Shown piece after piece: positions 55,377 through 63,184 of a DNA stretch of 64,000 nt. The notes beneath the pieces are model-generated. The model did no database searches and was not told the origin of the DNA. It worked only from the letters and a program-made list of their open reading frames with translations. The stretch is from a bacterium (GTDB lineage Bacteria > Actinomycetota > Thermoleophilia > Solirubrobacterales > Solirubrobacteraceae). A program made the position numbers and the translations under genes. Where the stretch lies: positions 120,253 through 184,252 of the forward strand of contig JAJPKQ010000041.1 of the NCBI GenBank assembly GCA_021323635.1, in the 5' to 3' direction. The stretch's first letter is position 1, and every line of letters starts with the position of its first letter.

Positions 55377-57017
55377 TCAGTCTGACGGCAACGCTGCGCA
55401 GGCGTCGGCGATGCGGTGGGCGTTTGCCATCGCCGTCACCGTGATCGTGCCGCCCGGGATCGCCGGCAGGCAGGCGGAGTCGACCACATGAACGCGCCTT
55501 GACCCCTGCGGGCGCCCGAGCAGGTCAGCGCCGCCCGGCGCTCGATCCGCGCTCATCGGCAGCGAGGCGCCATAGTGGTAGCCGCCGCCCGGCGGCGCCA
55601 CCTCCGCAAGCGGGGGCAGCGGGAGCAGCCCGGCCGGGGCGAGCGCGCGCGTCAGCGCCCTGCGCAGCCGCGCGAGCACCAGCGGCGTGCGCTCGCCCAC
55701 CACCGCGCAGAGCCTGAAGCGGCGCCCTCCCTCCCAGCGCACCCGCACAGCGCCGGAGTCGGCGGAGTGCAGAAAGCAGATCGCGACCACGATGCGCCGC
55801 GTCGCCGCCTCCAGCGTCGGGCCGAGCAGCGCGCTCAGCAGCGGCCGGGCGGCACGCGCGCGCTCGGCGAGGCCGTCGTTGTAGGTGTAGAGCGAGACGT
55901 GGACCGGCTCGGAGCTGACGCGCTCATCCTCGACGACCAGAAAGGCCTGGGCAAGCGTGTAGGCGCGCTCGCGCGCGTCCGCGGCGGCGCCGCCAAGCCA
56001 GGCGCAGGGAAGGTAGAGCGTCTGGCTGTCACGCAGCAGCGCCTCCTCAGCGAGCAGGCCTGAGCGCTGCAGGATGAAGGTCGAGGAGAGCGCGCCCGCC
56101 GCAAGGTAAGCGCGCTCCGCGAAGATGCGCGCGCCCTGGCCGCCGTCGGTCGCCGCGGCCTCGATCTCCACGCCCCCCTCGCGCTCGTGCAGACGCTCGA
56201 CGTGGAGGCCGGGACGATATTCGATCGCGCCCGCGCGAGAGAGCTCCGTGATCGTCTGGCGGGCGGAGTAGATGTGGTCGTAAGGGCAGCCGTCAAGGCA
56301 GTGGCCGCAGTAGGCGCAGCCGCGCTCCGGCGCAGGGTGGCCGACGCGGACCGCAAGGCGCGCCGCCCCGAAGTGAACCCCCGCGCGCGCCAGCGCCGCC
56401 CGCCGTGCGCGCAGGCGGGAGAGCAGCCGCTCACCGAGCTCCGAACGCAGCAGCGGGCCCTGCGGCTCGCACACGAACGGGTAGCGGCGCTCGAGCTCGT
56501 CGTGCTCGCCCGCGTGGGGCACATAGGAGAAGACCGCCTCATAGCCCTGCCGCAGATCCTCCGCGCGCAGCGGCCAGCCGCGCAGGTCGCGATCGGTGTA
56601 AGGGAGCACGCCCGCCCCCCAGACGTTCGAGAGCCCGCCGAGCGCATAGGAGACGCGCGCGCCCACACGCTCGCGCTCGGATTCCGCGCTTGCGAGCGCG
56701 AGCACGCCGTCGTCGCGGAAGGCGTAGTCGGAGCCGAACTGCTGCTTGTAGCCTGCGCCGTTGGCGCCATCGGCGCGGAAGCGGGCAAGCGCCAGGTCAG
56801 CGCGCGACCAGCTCTCCGGGCCGCCGGCGGCCATGCGCGCCCGCAGCGCCTCGCGCCCGGGCTCCAGGCGCAGGCCGACATCGAGCACGAGCGGGCGGAT
56901 CCCCGCACGCGCAAGCGCGCTTGCCGCCGCCGCACCCGCCGGACCCGCGCCGATCACCACATGACCGGCGCGCTCGCGCGCGCGATCCTCCTCTCCATCC
57001 ATCCTCCCTCCGCTCAT
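55377..57017 (-). CDS. GMC-family FAD oxidoreductase
   Basis: 546 residues. FAD motif HVVIGAGPAGAAAASALA near the N-terminus and the C-terminal GMC signature HVVDSACLPAIPGGTITVTAMANAHRIAD. A cysteine cluster CAYCGHCLDGCPYDHIYS (about 243-260) is typical of the subgroup found in polysaccharide and ladderane-like clusters and could bind a metal or Fe-S centre. It probably oxidises a sugar or alcohol on a lipid carrier. Directly upstream of the epimerase and flippase genes. Confidence 0.83.
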   Translation of the reverse strand: MSGGRMDGEEDRARERAGHVVIGAGPAGAAAASALARAGIRPLVLDVGLRLEPGREALRARMAAGGPESWSRADLALARFRADGANGAGYKQQFGSDYAFRDDGVLALASAESERERVGARVSYALGGLSNVWGAGVLPYTDRDLRGWPLRAEDLRQGYEAVFSYVPHAGEHDELERRYPFVCEPQGPLLRSELGERLLSRLRARRAALARAGVHFGAARLAVRVGHPAPERGCAYCGHCLDGCPYDHIYSARQTITELSRAGAIEYRPGLHVERLHEREGGVEIEAAATDGGQGARIFAERAYLAAGALSSTFILQRSGLLAEEALLRDSQTLYLPCAWLGGAAADARERAYTLAQAFLVVEDERVSSEPVHVSLYTYNDGLAERARAARPLLSALLGPTLEAATRRIVVAICFLHSADSGAVRVRWEGGRRFRLCAVVGERTPLVLARLRRALTRALAPAGLLPLPPLAEVAPPGGGYHYGASLPMSADRAPGGADLLGRPQGSRRVHVVDSACLPAIPGGTITVTAMANAHRIADACAALPSD

Positions 57018-57066
57018 CCCTGGCGCTCCTTCGCTGCCAACAGCCTAGCGCCTCTCAGCGCCAGGC

Positions 57067-58716
57067 TCAGGAGGAGCGCTGCAGCGGCAAGCGCGCGTGC
57101 TCCGCGCGGCCCGCAAGCGGGCGCCACGAGCGCGCTCGCACGTAGAGCCCCCAGGCCGACATCGCGGCGGCCGCCGCAAGCGGCGCATAGGCTGGAATCA
57201 CAAAGCGGTAGTCATAGCCCTTGACGAGGATCGGGAAGAAGAGCATCGCAAGCGCGCTCAGCCCGAAGAGCACCATCCCGGAGCGCAGGCGCGGCGCGCG
57301 CTCGCGCACCCGCCCGCCGAGCGCAAAGGGCCCGGCCAGCATCAGCGCAAGCAGCAGCCCCATCAGCACGCCGTCCAGGCGCGTGACCTCCTCCCAGGCA
57401 AAGAGCGGGGCGACATCGCCGTGGTGCGGCGCCCCTTCGCTCGGGTAGAGCTTGTGCTGCCAGTATTCGACGAATTCGTTTTTGCCCGGCGGGCGCTCTT
57501 CCGGGCCCCAGCGCAGCCACGCCATCAGTTCGTCGGCGGACATGTCGCTGTAGGAGGGATGGTTGGGGTCAAAAAGCCGCAGCGTGTCCAGCCAGACCGC
57601 GTGCAGGTATTCAAGCGGCTCGCCCAGGATCGCCGCCTCCGTCCATTCCTGCATCAGTTCCATCGCGTGCGGATAGCTCGATACCCGATAGGGCGGGCCG
57701 AAGAGCTGCTGCGCAGGCGAGTCAGGGCTGTAGATGTATTCACCGCCGCCTTGGAGGGTGCGCTGCGAGGTCGGCGTGTATTCGCAGAGCGCGCTCGTGC
57801 CCGCCGGCGGCGTGAAGTCGTTGCAGTTTGCCCAGGGCGCGGCGCGCGCGTAGAAGTTCCAGGCGTTGTTGGCGCTCAGCAGGCCGGGCATCCCCGATTC
57901 GAGCTTGCGCCAGGCCACATAGACGCCGACCGTGCCAAGCGCGCAGACACCCGCCAGCAGCGCCAGCGCAAGCGTCCTGCGGCTCGGGCGCCCAAGCGCA
58001 AAGAGCAGCCATAAGCAGATCACGGCGCCCATCACGCTGCCCGCGCCACGCTCCCAGACGCCCAGCCCGACCACCAGCCCGCAGGCCCCAGCCCAGCGCA
58101 GGCTGCCTGAGAAGGCCGCGCGAGCTGCGCAGTAGAGCATCGCCATCAGCAGGAAGATGAAGAGCGAGTCGCTGAGCGCGGTGTGCTCGAGGATCACCTC
58201 ATCGCCGGCCAGCGCCAGCGCAGCGGCCGGCGCAAGCCCCAGCCAGCGCGGGCCCCCGCAGCGACGCACCGCCAGGTAGGCCACCACCGCCGCGATCAGG
58301 CCCGCCAGCTCCTGGCCGTAGATCGCGGGCGCAAGGTAGGGGCTGATCGCGTGCATCACGTCCAGGTACATCGAGTAGCCCTGCGTCCTGATCGGGTCAG
58401 CCCACAGCGTCGTGTGGGCATCGTCGAAGTAGATCCCCGAGTCCGAGTAGCCCGTGAAGGCCGGCGCCCAGACGAGCGTGATCCAGACGCGCAGGGCGAC
58501 CCCCACAGCGAGGATCGCGATCAGCGCCTGCACGATGCGATCCCGCCGCGCGCGCGCAACGGCGGCTGCGGCGAGGCGCAGCGGCAGCCCGCGGCCCGCG
58601 CGCGCTCCAGGAGCGTTCGGCAAGCTCGCTCGCGGCGGCGCAGCGGTCCCGCTGGCGCCGAGGAGCTGCGCTCGATCGGCTCTCAGCGCCCGGACGGGCC
58701 TCATACGCTCAAGCAT
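57067..58716 (-). CDS. GT39-like multi-pass membrane glycosyltransferase
   Basis: 549 residues from the ATG at 58716 (AGGGAG immediately upstream); TTG at 58731 and ATG at 58704 are alternatives. About 10-11 transmembrane helices after a basic N-terminus, with the first extracytoplasmic loop YSDSGIYFDDAHTTLW holding the acidic residues expected of GT-C enzymes that use polyprenyl-phosphate sugars. A large outer loop (about 270-430) includes WNFYARAAPWANCNDFTPPAGT and is mostly coded with GAA for Glu, whereas helices and inner loops use GAG. Probably transfers a sugar outside the membrane. Confidence 0.75.
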   Translation of the reverse strand: MLERMRPVRALRADRAQLLGASGTAAPPRASLPNAPGARAGRGLPLRLAAAAVARARRDRIVQALIAILAVGVALRVWITLVWAPAFTGYSDSGIYFDDAHTTLWADPIRTQGYSMYLDVMHAISPYLAPAIYGQELAGLIAAVVAYLAVRRCGGPRWLGLAPAAALALAGDEVILEHTALSDSLFIFLLMAMLYCAARAAFSGSLRWAGACGLVVGLGVWERGAGSVMGAVICLWLLFALGRPSRRTLALALLAGVCALGTVGVYVAWRKLESGMPGLLSANNAWNFYARAAPWANCNDFTPPAGTSALCEYTPTSQRTLQGGGEYIYSPDSPAQQLFGPPYRVSSYPHAMELMQEWTEAAILGEPLEYLHAVWLDTLRLFDPNHPSYSDMSADELMAWLRWGPEERPPGKNEFVEYWQHKLYPSEGAPHHGDVAPLFAWEEVTRLDGVLMGLLLALMLAGPFALGGRVRERAPRLRSGMVLFGLSALAMLFFPILVKGYDYRFVIPAYAPLAAAAAMSAWGLYVRARSWRPLAGRAEHARLPLQRSS

Positions 58717-58789
58717 CTCCCTGCCAACCAATCCTCTCGCTCTCGATATTCAGAGTTGCCTGCGACCGCGGTCGCTTGACCGAGCGCAC

Positions 58790-58851
58790 GTGGACGCCCG
58801 CCGATCCTGCGGCCTGCGATAGCCCACAGGCCGGCCCGCGCCCGCGTCCAC
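58790..58851 (-). promoter_or_regulatory. Structured 5' leader of the GT39-like gene
   Basis: Outer arms GTGGACGC (58790-58797) and GCGTCCAC (58844-58851) enclose a second hairpin (58810-58816 with 58827-58833). The element lies in the leader between the promoter and the start codon. Confidence 0.45.
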
Positions 58852-58870
58852 CCGATCCGATCCTCCTCCA

Positions 58871-58900
58871 ATTATGCACGCACGCAGCCCCGGCTGTCAA
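58871..58900 (-). promoter_or_regulatory. Sigma-70-type promoter of the GT39-like gene
   Basis: Minus strand TTGACA (58900-58895), 18-bp spacer, CATAAT (58876-58871); leader of about 150 bases. Confidence 0.6.
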
Positions 58901-59139
58901 GCGCGCCGGCAGCGCGGCTGCGTTGGGCGACGGGACGCGGCAGAGCTGGTTGCATCAGCTGCAACGCGCCTTGCGAGGCGCCCAACTGCATCGGTCTGTC
59001 GGGCACTCCTGCTAGCTTACCTTTACGCCGTTGGCGTATTGTGCTTGAGCATAAAAAGTGCCAGCGCACGCTTAGCCACATTGTGTGTTTGGCGCTCGAC
59101 CGCGAAAGAACCACAGAGCGAAGGGAGCAATAAGACACG
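58901..59139. other. Upstream region of the histone-like/XRE gene
   Basis: No gene is visible. The last 130 bases are distinctly AT-richer (around 59015-59060) and should hold the promoter of the gene at 59140, but no -35/-10 pair is convincing. GGGAG lies 12 bases before the ATG. Confidence 0.4.
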
Positions 59140-60207
59140 ATGCCGCAACGCAAGGCAACATCTAAGACCAAGGCCGCGAAACGGCCAGCCACAGTCGCAA
59201 GCAAGGGGTCAAGCGCAAAGGCGGCGCCCGCGCGCCAGCGGTCAAGCAGCCGCGCCGCCGCAGCCGCCTCCTCGCGCTCCTCCGCACGCAGCGGCTCGAG
59301 CGCCCGCACTACCGCCAAGCGCGCCGGCGCATCCACCCGCGCCGCCGGAGCGCGTGCCGGCGCGAAGGCAGGCAGCGCCCGCGCCGGTGGCGCACGCGCA
59401 GGCGCGAGCGCCAAGCCTGCCAGCAGCCGCACCGCGGCAAAGGGCGCCAGCACGGCGCGCAAGAGCGCTGCCAAGGGCAGCGCGCCGGCGCGCAAGGGGG
59501 CAAGCAGCCGCGCCCGGGGGACCGCCAAGGCGGCCGCCGCCCCCGCACGGAGCACGAGCGCGAAGGGCGGCCGCGCAGCCGCCAAGGCGCCCGCCCGCAG
59601 GGCCGCCACAACGCGGCGCAGCGGCCGTCGCGGCGGCCGCCTGCGCGCGGAGATAGAGGCCAACGTCGTCGACTTCGGCGAGCGCCTGCGCGCCTACCGC
59701 AAGCAGGCCGGGCTCTCCCAGCTTGCCCTTGCCGAAGGCGCCGACGTCGATCTCGCTGCGATCTCCTTCCTCGAGCGCGCCAAGCGCGCGCCCAACCTCG
59801 GCACGCTCGTGCGCGTCGCCCGCGCCGTCGGCGTGCCCCCGGCGGTGCTCGCCGACGCGGCGGCCGCCAAGACCTACGGCCTGCCCAAGGTCAGCGACGA
59901 GCCGCTGCCGCGCGGTCGCGCCGGGGCGACGAGGGTGCGTCGGCGCGCGCGCGCCAAGGGCGCAGCGGCGCGGGCGCGCAAGAGCCGCGTCGACGCAACC
60001 CCGCTCAAGCGCTTCGGCGCCAACCTGCGCCGCGCGCGCATCGACGCGGGCCTCTCCCAGGAGCGCCTTGCGGGCTCTGCGGAGCTGGATCGCGCGGCGA
60101 TCTCGATCATCGAGCGCGGCGGGCGCTCCGCCAACCTGCGCACGCTGCTGAAGCTAGCCTGGGCGCTCGAGAAGAGCCCCGCGGAGCTGCTCGAGGGCAT
60201 CGAGTAG
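59140..60207 (+). CDS. Histone-H1-like basic protein fused to two XRE helix-turn-helix domains
   Basis: 355 residues. The first 170 are almost entirely Ala, Lys, Arg, Ser, Gly and Thr with AKxA/AARK-type repeats and no predicted fold, like histone H1 or mycobacterial HU tails. Two Cro/C1-type helix-turn-helix domains follow: about 187-250 (FGERLRAYRKQAGLSQLALAEGADVD) and about 288-352 (FGANLRRARIDAGLSQERLAGSAELD), each with the ISxxERGxRxPNLxTLxxLA ending. It should bind DNA both non-specifically through the tail and specifically through the XRE pair, so a nucleoid-associated regulator is likely. It stands alone, with a terminator 63 bases downstream. Confidence 0.8.
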   Translation: MPQRKATSKTKAAKRPATVASKGSSAKAAPARQRSSSRAAAAASSRSSARSGSSARTTAKRAGASTRAAGARAGAKAGSARAGGARAGASAKPASSRTAAKGASTARKSAAKGSAPARKGASSRARGTAKAAAAPARSTSAKGGRAAAKAPARRAATTRRSGRRGGRLRAEIEANVVDFGERLRAYRKQAGLSQLALAEGADVDLAAISFLERAKRAPNLGTLVRVARAVGVPPAVLADAAAAKTYGLPKVSDEPLPRGRAGATRVRRRARAKGAAARARKSRVDATPLKRFGANLRRARIDAGLSQERLAGSAELDRAAISIIERGGRSANLRTLLKLAWALEKSPAELLEGIE

Positions 60208-60270
60208 AGCCACCGGCGGCACAGATCCGCAAGCGCGCAAGCCCGCAGGCCCGGGTGGGAGCGCGGCGGG

Positions 60271-60298
60271 GGCGGGACCGCCATTCGGCGGTCCCGCC
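60271..60298. terminator. Bidirectional terminator (XRE gene and small-RNA candidate B)
   Basis: Perfect 12-base stem GGCGGGACCGCC with its complement and a four-base loop. Confidence 0.8.
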
Positions 60299-60475
60299 GC
60301 GCCCTGGTCGCGTCTCCGCACCCGGAGCCCTGCGGGGCCCTCCTCCCTGTCCCTATGTGCCTGTCCACTGCCAGGGGGACGGGCGTTGGGCTCCTCCTGA
60401 GACCTTCCTTGGTAGTGGCGAGGGGAAACCACAGACACCGAAGGCTCTCCGCGCCCGTCCCTCCTGACAGGTGGC
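60271..60475 (-). ncRNA. Candidate small RNA B (about 205 nt)
   Basis: No protein gene lies on the minus strand here, yet a near-consensus promoter sits at 60482-60510 and a strong terminator at 60271-60298. The predicted transcript is highly self-complementary: a ten-base stem GGGACGGGCG/CGCCCGTCCC extended by CAGG/CCTG, CTG/CAG and CCA/TGG, and an inner stem CCTTC/GAAGG plus GAGA/TCTC closing over GTGG/CCAC. Alternative hairpins expose AGGAGG (60455-60470) and AGGAG (60388-60404) in their loops. It could be a 6S-like RNA (long irregular stem) or a Csr/Rsm-type sponge RNA; the sequence alone does not decide. Confidence 0.6.
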
Positions 60476-60481
60476 AGATCT

Positions 60482-60510
60482 CTTATAGCCGATCCGGCAA
60501 GGCATGTCAA
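60482..60510 (-). promoter_or_regulatory. Promoter of small-RNA candidate B
   Basis: TTGACA (60510-60505), 17-bp spacer, TATAAG (60487-60482) on the minus strand. Confidence 0.7.
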
Positions 60511-60581
60511 GGCCGGGACACAAATAATTTCCGGCCCCCGCCCGATTCGCGCTCACCCGCCGAGCACAGCAGGCGCACCGC

Positions 60582-60619
60582 GAGTGGAGCCGCCTTCCTC
60601 CTTGCGGCTCCACTCGCAT
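60582..60619 (-). terminator. Terminator hairpin of small-RNA candidate A
   Basis: Perfect 14-base stem with a ten-base loop; no T-run. Confidence 0.65.
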
Positions 60620-60761
60620 CCCTCTGGCGCCCCCGCGGGACGTCCTCCCTGGATCTTGCTCCTGCGCGTCCCGGTGGATGCGCAGGACCCTCGTCTCCTG
60701 ATGCCTGAGCGCTGTTGACCGCCCAAAGCCGCACCTCGCAAGCCTCCTGCTTGAAGATGCA
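60582..60761 (-). ncRNA. Candidate small RNA A (about 180 nt)
   Basis: A second promoter-to-terminator unit just upstream of candidate B and on the same strand. About eight bases after the predicted start comes a hairpin CAAGC-AGGAG-GCTTG (60739-60753), then a TCCTGCGC/GCGCAGGA hairpin. It ends in a perfect 14-base stem (60582-60595 with 60606-60619) whose ten-base loop reads AAGGAGGAAG in the RNA. No reading frame in it has protein character. The repeated exposed GGA motifs resemble CsrB/RsmZ-type RNAs. Confidence 0.6.
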
Positions 60762-60767
60762 CCCACC

Positions 60768-60796
60768 CTTATACATCAATCCGAGGCGCCTGTCAA
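60768..60796 (-). promoter_or_regulatory. Promoter of small-RNA candidate A
   Basis: TTGACA (60796-60791), 17-bp spacer, TATAAG (60773-60768) on the minus strand: the same two hexamers and spacing as candidate B. Confidence 0.7.
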
Positions 60797-60833
60797 GGCC
60801 CTGCTCACACTGCGGCGAATGCGCTCGTGATCG

Positions 60834-62162
60834 CTAGCGCCCGGCGCTCGGCAGGCCGCCTGTGTAGTAGGCGTAGGTTTCGGCCAGGCCCTCCTCCAGC
60901 CCCACCTTCGGCTCCCAGCCGAAGGCCTCGCGCATGCGCGTGGCATCCAGCGCCGATCGGCGCAGCTCGCCCATGCGCGGGGGCATGTGCTGGGCGGTGA
61001 CGCTGCGCCCGGAGACGCCCTGCAGCAGCTCCCAGAGCCGGTTGACGGAGGTCTGCACGCCCGTGCCGACGTTGTAGACGCCGGGCGAGGGCCGCTCCGC
61101 GGCGGCGACGAACGCCGCAGCAACGTCGCGGACGTGGATGTAGTCGCGCGTCTGCTCGCCGTCGCCGTAGATGCGCGGCGCCTCGCCATTGCGCAGGGCC
61201 TGCGAGAAGATCGCCACCACGCCTGCCTCGCCGTGGGGGTTCTGGCGCGGGCCATAGACGTTGGCCAGACGCAGGACCGTGTTCGGGCACTCGTAGAGGC
61301 GCGCCCAGTGCGTGGTGTAGATCTCGCAGCAGAGCTTGCCGATGCCGTAGGGCGAGAGCGGGTCGGGCGGAAAGTCCTCGTTTGTCGGCAGCGGCGCGTC
61401 TTCGCCGTAGAGGGCGCCGCCGGTGGAGGCAAAGACGAAGCGCGAGTTGCGCGAGCGCGCGCCCTCGAGCACGTTGAAGGTGCCCACGACGTTCGGGAAG
61501 AAGTCCATGAAGGGGCTCTGCACCGAGACGGTGACGCTCGCCTGCGCGGCAAGGTGGAAGACGTAGTCGGGGCAGAAGTGGTAGGCGAGCTGAAAGGCGC
61601 GCACGTCATCGACAAGGTTCATCTTCTCGAACATCGCGCCGTCGGGGACGTTCTCGATCCGCCCGCTGGAGAGGTCGTCGACGACCAGCACGCGATAGCC
61701 GCGCTCGAGCAGCAGCTCCGCGACATGCGAGCCGATGAAGCCCGCGCCGCCCGTCACCAGCGCGCGCTTGCCCGCGATGCGCTCCTCCTCGTCGAGGCGC
61801 AGGTAGGACCACTCCGGCCAGTGGCGGCGCTCGAGCACCAGTTCACGCGCCTCTTCCTCGGTGTAGTAGCCCTCCTTGCAGATCTTTTCGATGAAGGCGT
61901 AGTCGTCGAAGGGCACCCCTTCCTCATCGAGCTCGTCGGGCTCTTCGTTGTAGTAGTCCTCCTCGTCCTCCTCATCCTCCTCGCCGCCGCCGCCGGCCTC
62001 GGCGATCAGCTCTTCGAGCTCTGCGTCGTCGAACGCCGGGGCGCCCTGCGAGCGCTCCACGTCAAACTCGCTTGCGGCGGCGACGCGATCCTCCTCGCTG
62101 CGCTCGCCCCCCTGCCGCTGCGACCACCGGCTCTCCTCATCCCCTGACCGCTCAGCTGTCAT
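60834..62162 (-). CDS. NDP-sugar epimerase/dehydratase with acidic N-terminal extension
   Basis: 442 residues. From about residue 128 a typical extended SDR: TGGAGFIGSHVAELLLERG (NAD), HLAAQASV, ASTGGALYG, SPYGIGKLCCE (YxxxK), RLANVYGPRQNPHGEAGVVAIF and RIYGDGEQTRDYIHVRD, close to UDP-glucose 4-epimerases and UDP-glucuronate decarboxylases. The first 125 residues are unusual: very acidic (a run of mostly Glu/Asp at about 60-85) followed by FIEKICKEGYYTEEEARELVLERRHWPEW, which resembles no known sugar-epimerase part. Expected role: nucleotide-sugar interconversion for surface glycans. Preceded by sigH on the same strand. Confidence 0.85.
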   Translation of the reverse strand: MTAERSGDEESRWSQRQGGERSEEDRVAAASEFDVERSQGAPAFDDAELEELIAEAGGGGEEDEEDEEDYYNEEPDELDEEGVPFDDYAFIEKICKEGYYTEEEARELVLERRHWPEWSYLRLDEEERIAGKRALVTGGAGFIGSHVAELLLERGYRVLVVDDLSSGRIENVPDGAMFEKMNLVDDVRAFQLAYHFCPDYVFHLAAQASVTVSVQSPFMDFFPNVVGTFNVLEGARSRNSRFVFASTGGALYGEDAPLPTNEDFPPDPLSPYGIGKLCCEIYTTHWARLYECPNTVLRLANVYGPRQNPHGEAGVVAIFSQALRNGEAPRIYGDGEQTRDYIHVRDVAAAFVAAAERPSPGVYNVGTGVQTSVNRLWELLQGVSGRSVTAQHMPPRMGELRRSALDATRMREAFGWEPKVGLEEGLAETYAYYTGGLPSAGR

Positions 62163-62300
62163 CTCTTCGCGCCTCTCTTGGTGTTGTAGCTCCTGGATGC
62201 CGCGGGCGCCGCGGGCGCTCGGGCAGCGTTGACAGCCGGGACGCTACCAGCCAGCGCACGCGCGCAGCGGCCCACGCGAACCCCTCCGCTCAGCTCCCCT

Positions 62301-62948
62301 TCAGATCGCGACCGCACGCTCCTGGAGGTGCGCTGCGACCTTGCGCTTGACGCGCTGCAGGGCGTTGTCCACGGTCTTCGTCGGGCAGCCGACGCGCGCT
62401 GCGATCTGCTCGTAGCTCATGCCGTCGAGATAGAGCGAGAGGACGCGGCTCTCAAGCTCGGAGAGCGATCCGGCAAGGCACTGCAGCAGCGCCCGCAGCT
62501 CCTCGGCCGAGGAGACCTGGCTGAAGGGCTCCCCGGCGCTTGGCCCCGGCAGGATCTGCTCGAGCGTCCCCTGCTCGTCGCCGCCTGCACCCGGCTTGAG
62601 CGAGAAGGGCACGTACTGGTTGAGCGGCGCGTGCTTCTTGCGCGTCGCCGTCTTCACCGCCGTGATGATCTGGCGGGTGATGCACAGCTCGGCGAAGTTG
62701 CGGAAGGAGGATTCGCGATCGGGGCGGAAGTCGCGGATCGCCTTGAAGAGCCCGAGCATGCCCTCCTGGAGCAGGTCGTCGGTGTCGCCGCCCGCCAGGA
62801 AGTAGGAGGAGGCCTTCAGGCGCACAAAGGACTGGTACCTGCGGATCAGGCGGTTGCGTGCCGCCACCTCGCCCCTGCTGGCAAGGGCGACAAGGAAGCG
62901 ATCATCAACCTGTACTTCACGTCGAGATTTAGATGCAGCGTATGCCAC
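62301..62948 (-). CDS. sigH: RNA polymerase sigma factor, SigH (sigma-30) type
   Basis: 215 residues from a GTG at 62948 with AAGGAT upstream; the frame is open further 5', but this start gives the usual family length. Region 2: ALASRGEVAARNRLIRRYQSFVRLKASSYFLAGGDTDDLLQEGMLGLFKAIRDFRPDRESSFRNFAELCITRQIITAVKTATRKKH. Region 4: LSELESRVLSLYLDGMSYEQIAARVGCPTKTVDNALQRVKRKV. The match to the Firmicutes SigH group is strong. It lies downstream of cysS, echoing the Firmicutes cysS-...-sigH order. It probably directs a stationary-phase or developmental regulon. Confidence 0.87.
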   Translation of the reverse strand: MAYAASKSRREVQVDDRFLVALASRGEVAARNRLIRRYQSFVRLKASSYFLAGGDTDDLLQEGMLGLFKAIRDFRPDRESSFRNFAELCITRQIITAVKTATRKKHAPLNQYVPFSLKPGAGGDEQGTLEQILPGPSAGEPFSQVSSAEELRALLQCLAGSLSELESRVLSLYLDGMSYEQIAARVGCPTKTVDNALQRVKRKVAAHLQERAVAI

Positions 62949-63080
62949 GAGCAGATCCTTTCCGGGCTGCGAGCGGGCACATTCACGTGCTGCCCAGCCC
63001 AAAAGTCGCTCAGTGGCGCACTCCTCCCCCGGCGCCAAGACTGAGATTTGTATCTGAAGCTCAGCTTTATGTTGAACGGC

Positions 63081-63109
63081 ATACTGCCACACCCTGCGGA
63101 CGTCGTCAA
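63081..63109 (-). promoter_or_regulatory. Putative promoter of sigH
   Basis: Minus strand TTGACG (63109-63104), 17-bp spacer, CAGTAT (63086-63081), in the gap after cysS; leader of about 130 bases to the GTG. Confidence 0.45.
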
Positions 63110-63184
63110 GTCAGCGCGGCAAAACGCACAGAAACTTGCAAAAGCTGCTCAACGCTGCGCAGCTGGCGGGGTGCGGCTGCGCTT

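Noticed and set aside
58872-59663. Minus-strand frame of about 260 residues opposite the histone-like gene
   Set aside because: It is Ala/Arg/Leu-rich, mirrors the Ala/Lys/Arg repeats on the other strand and has no family signature.
60271-60761. Assignment of the small-RNA candidates to tmRNA, RNase P RNA or SRP RNA
   Set aside because: I could not find the conserved cores of these RNAs (for example the GGAAG/AGCA apical loop of SRP RNA, or tRNA-Ala-like ends of tmRNA).
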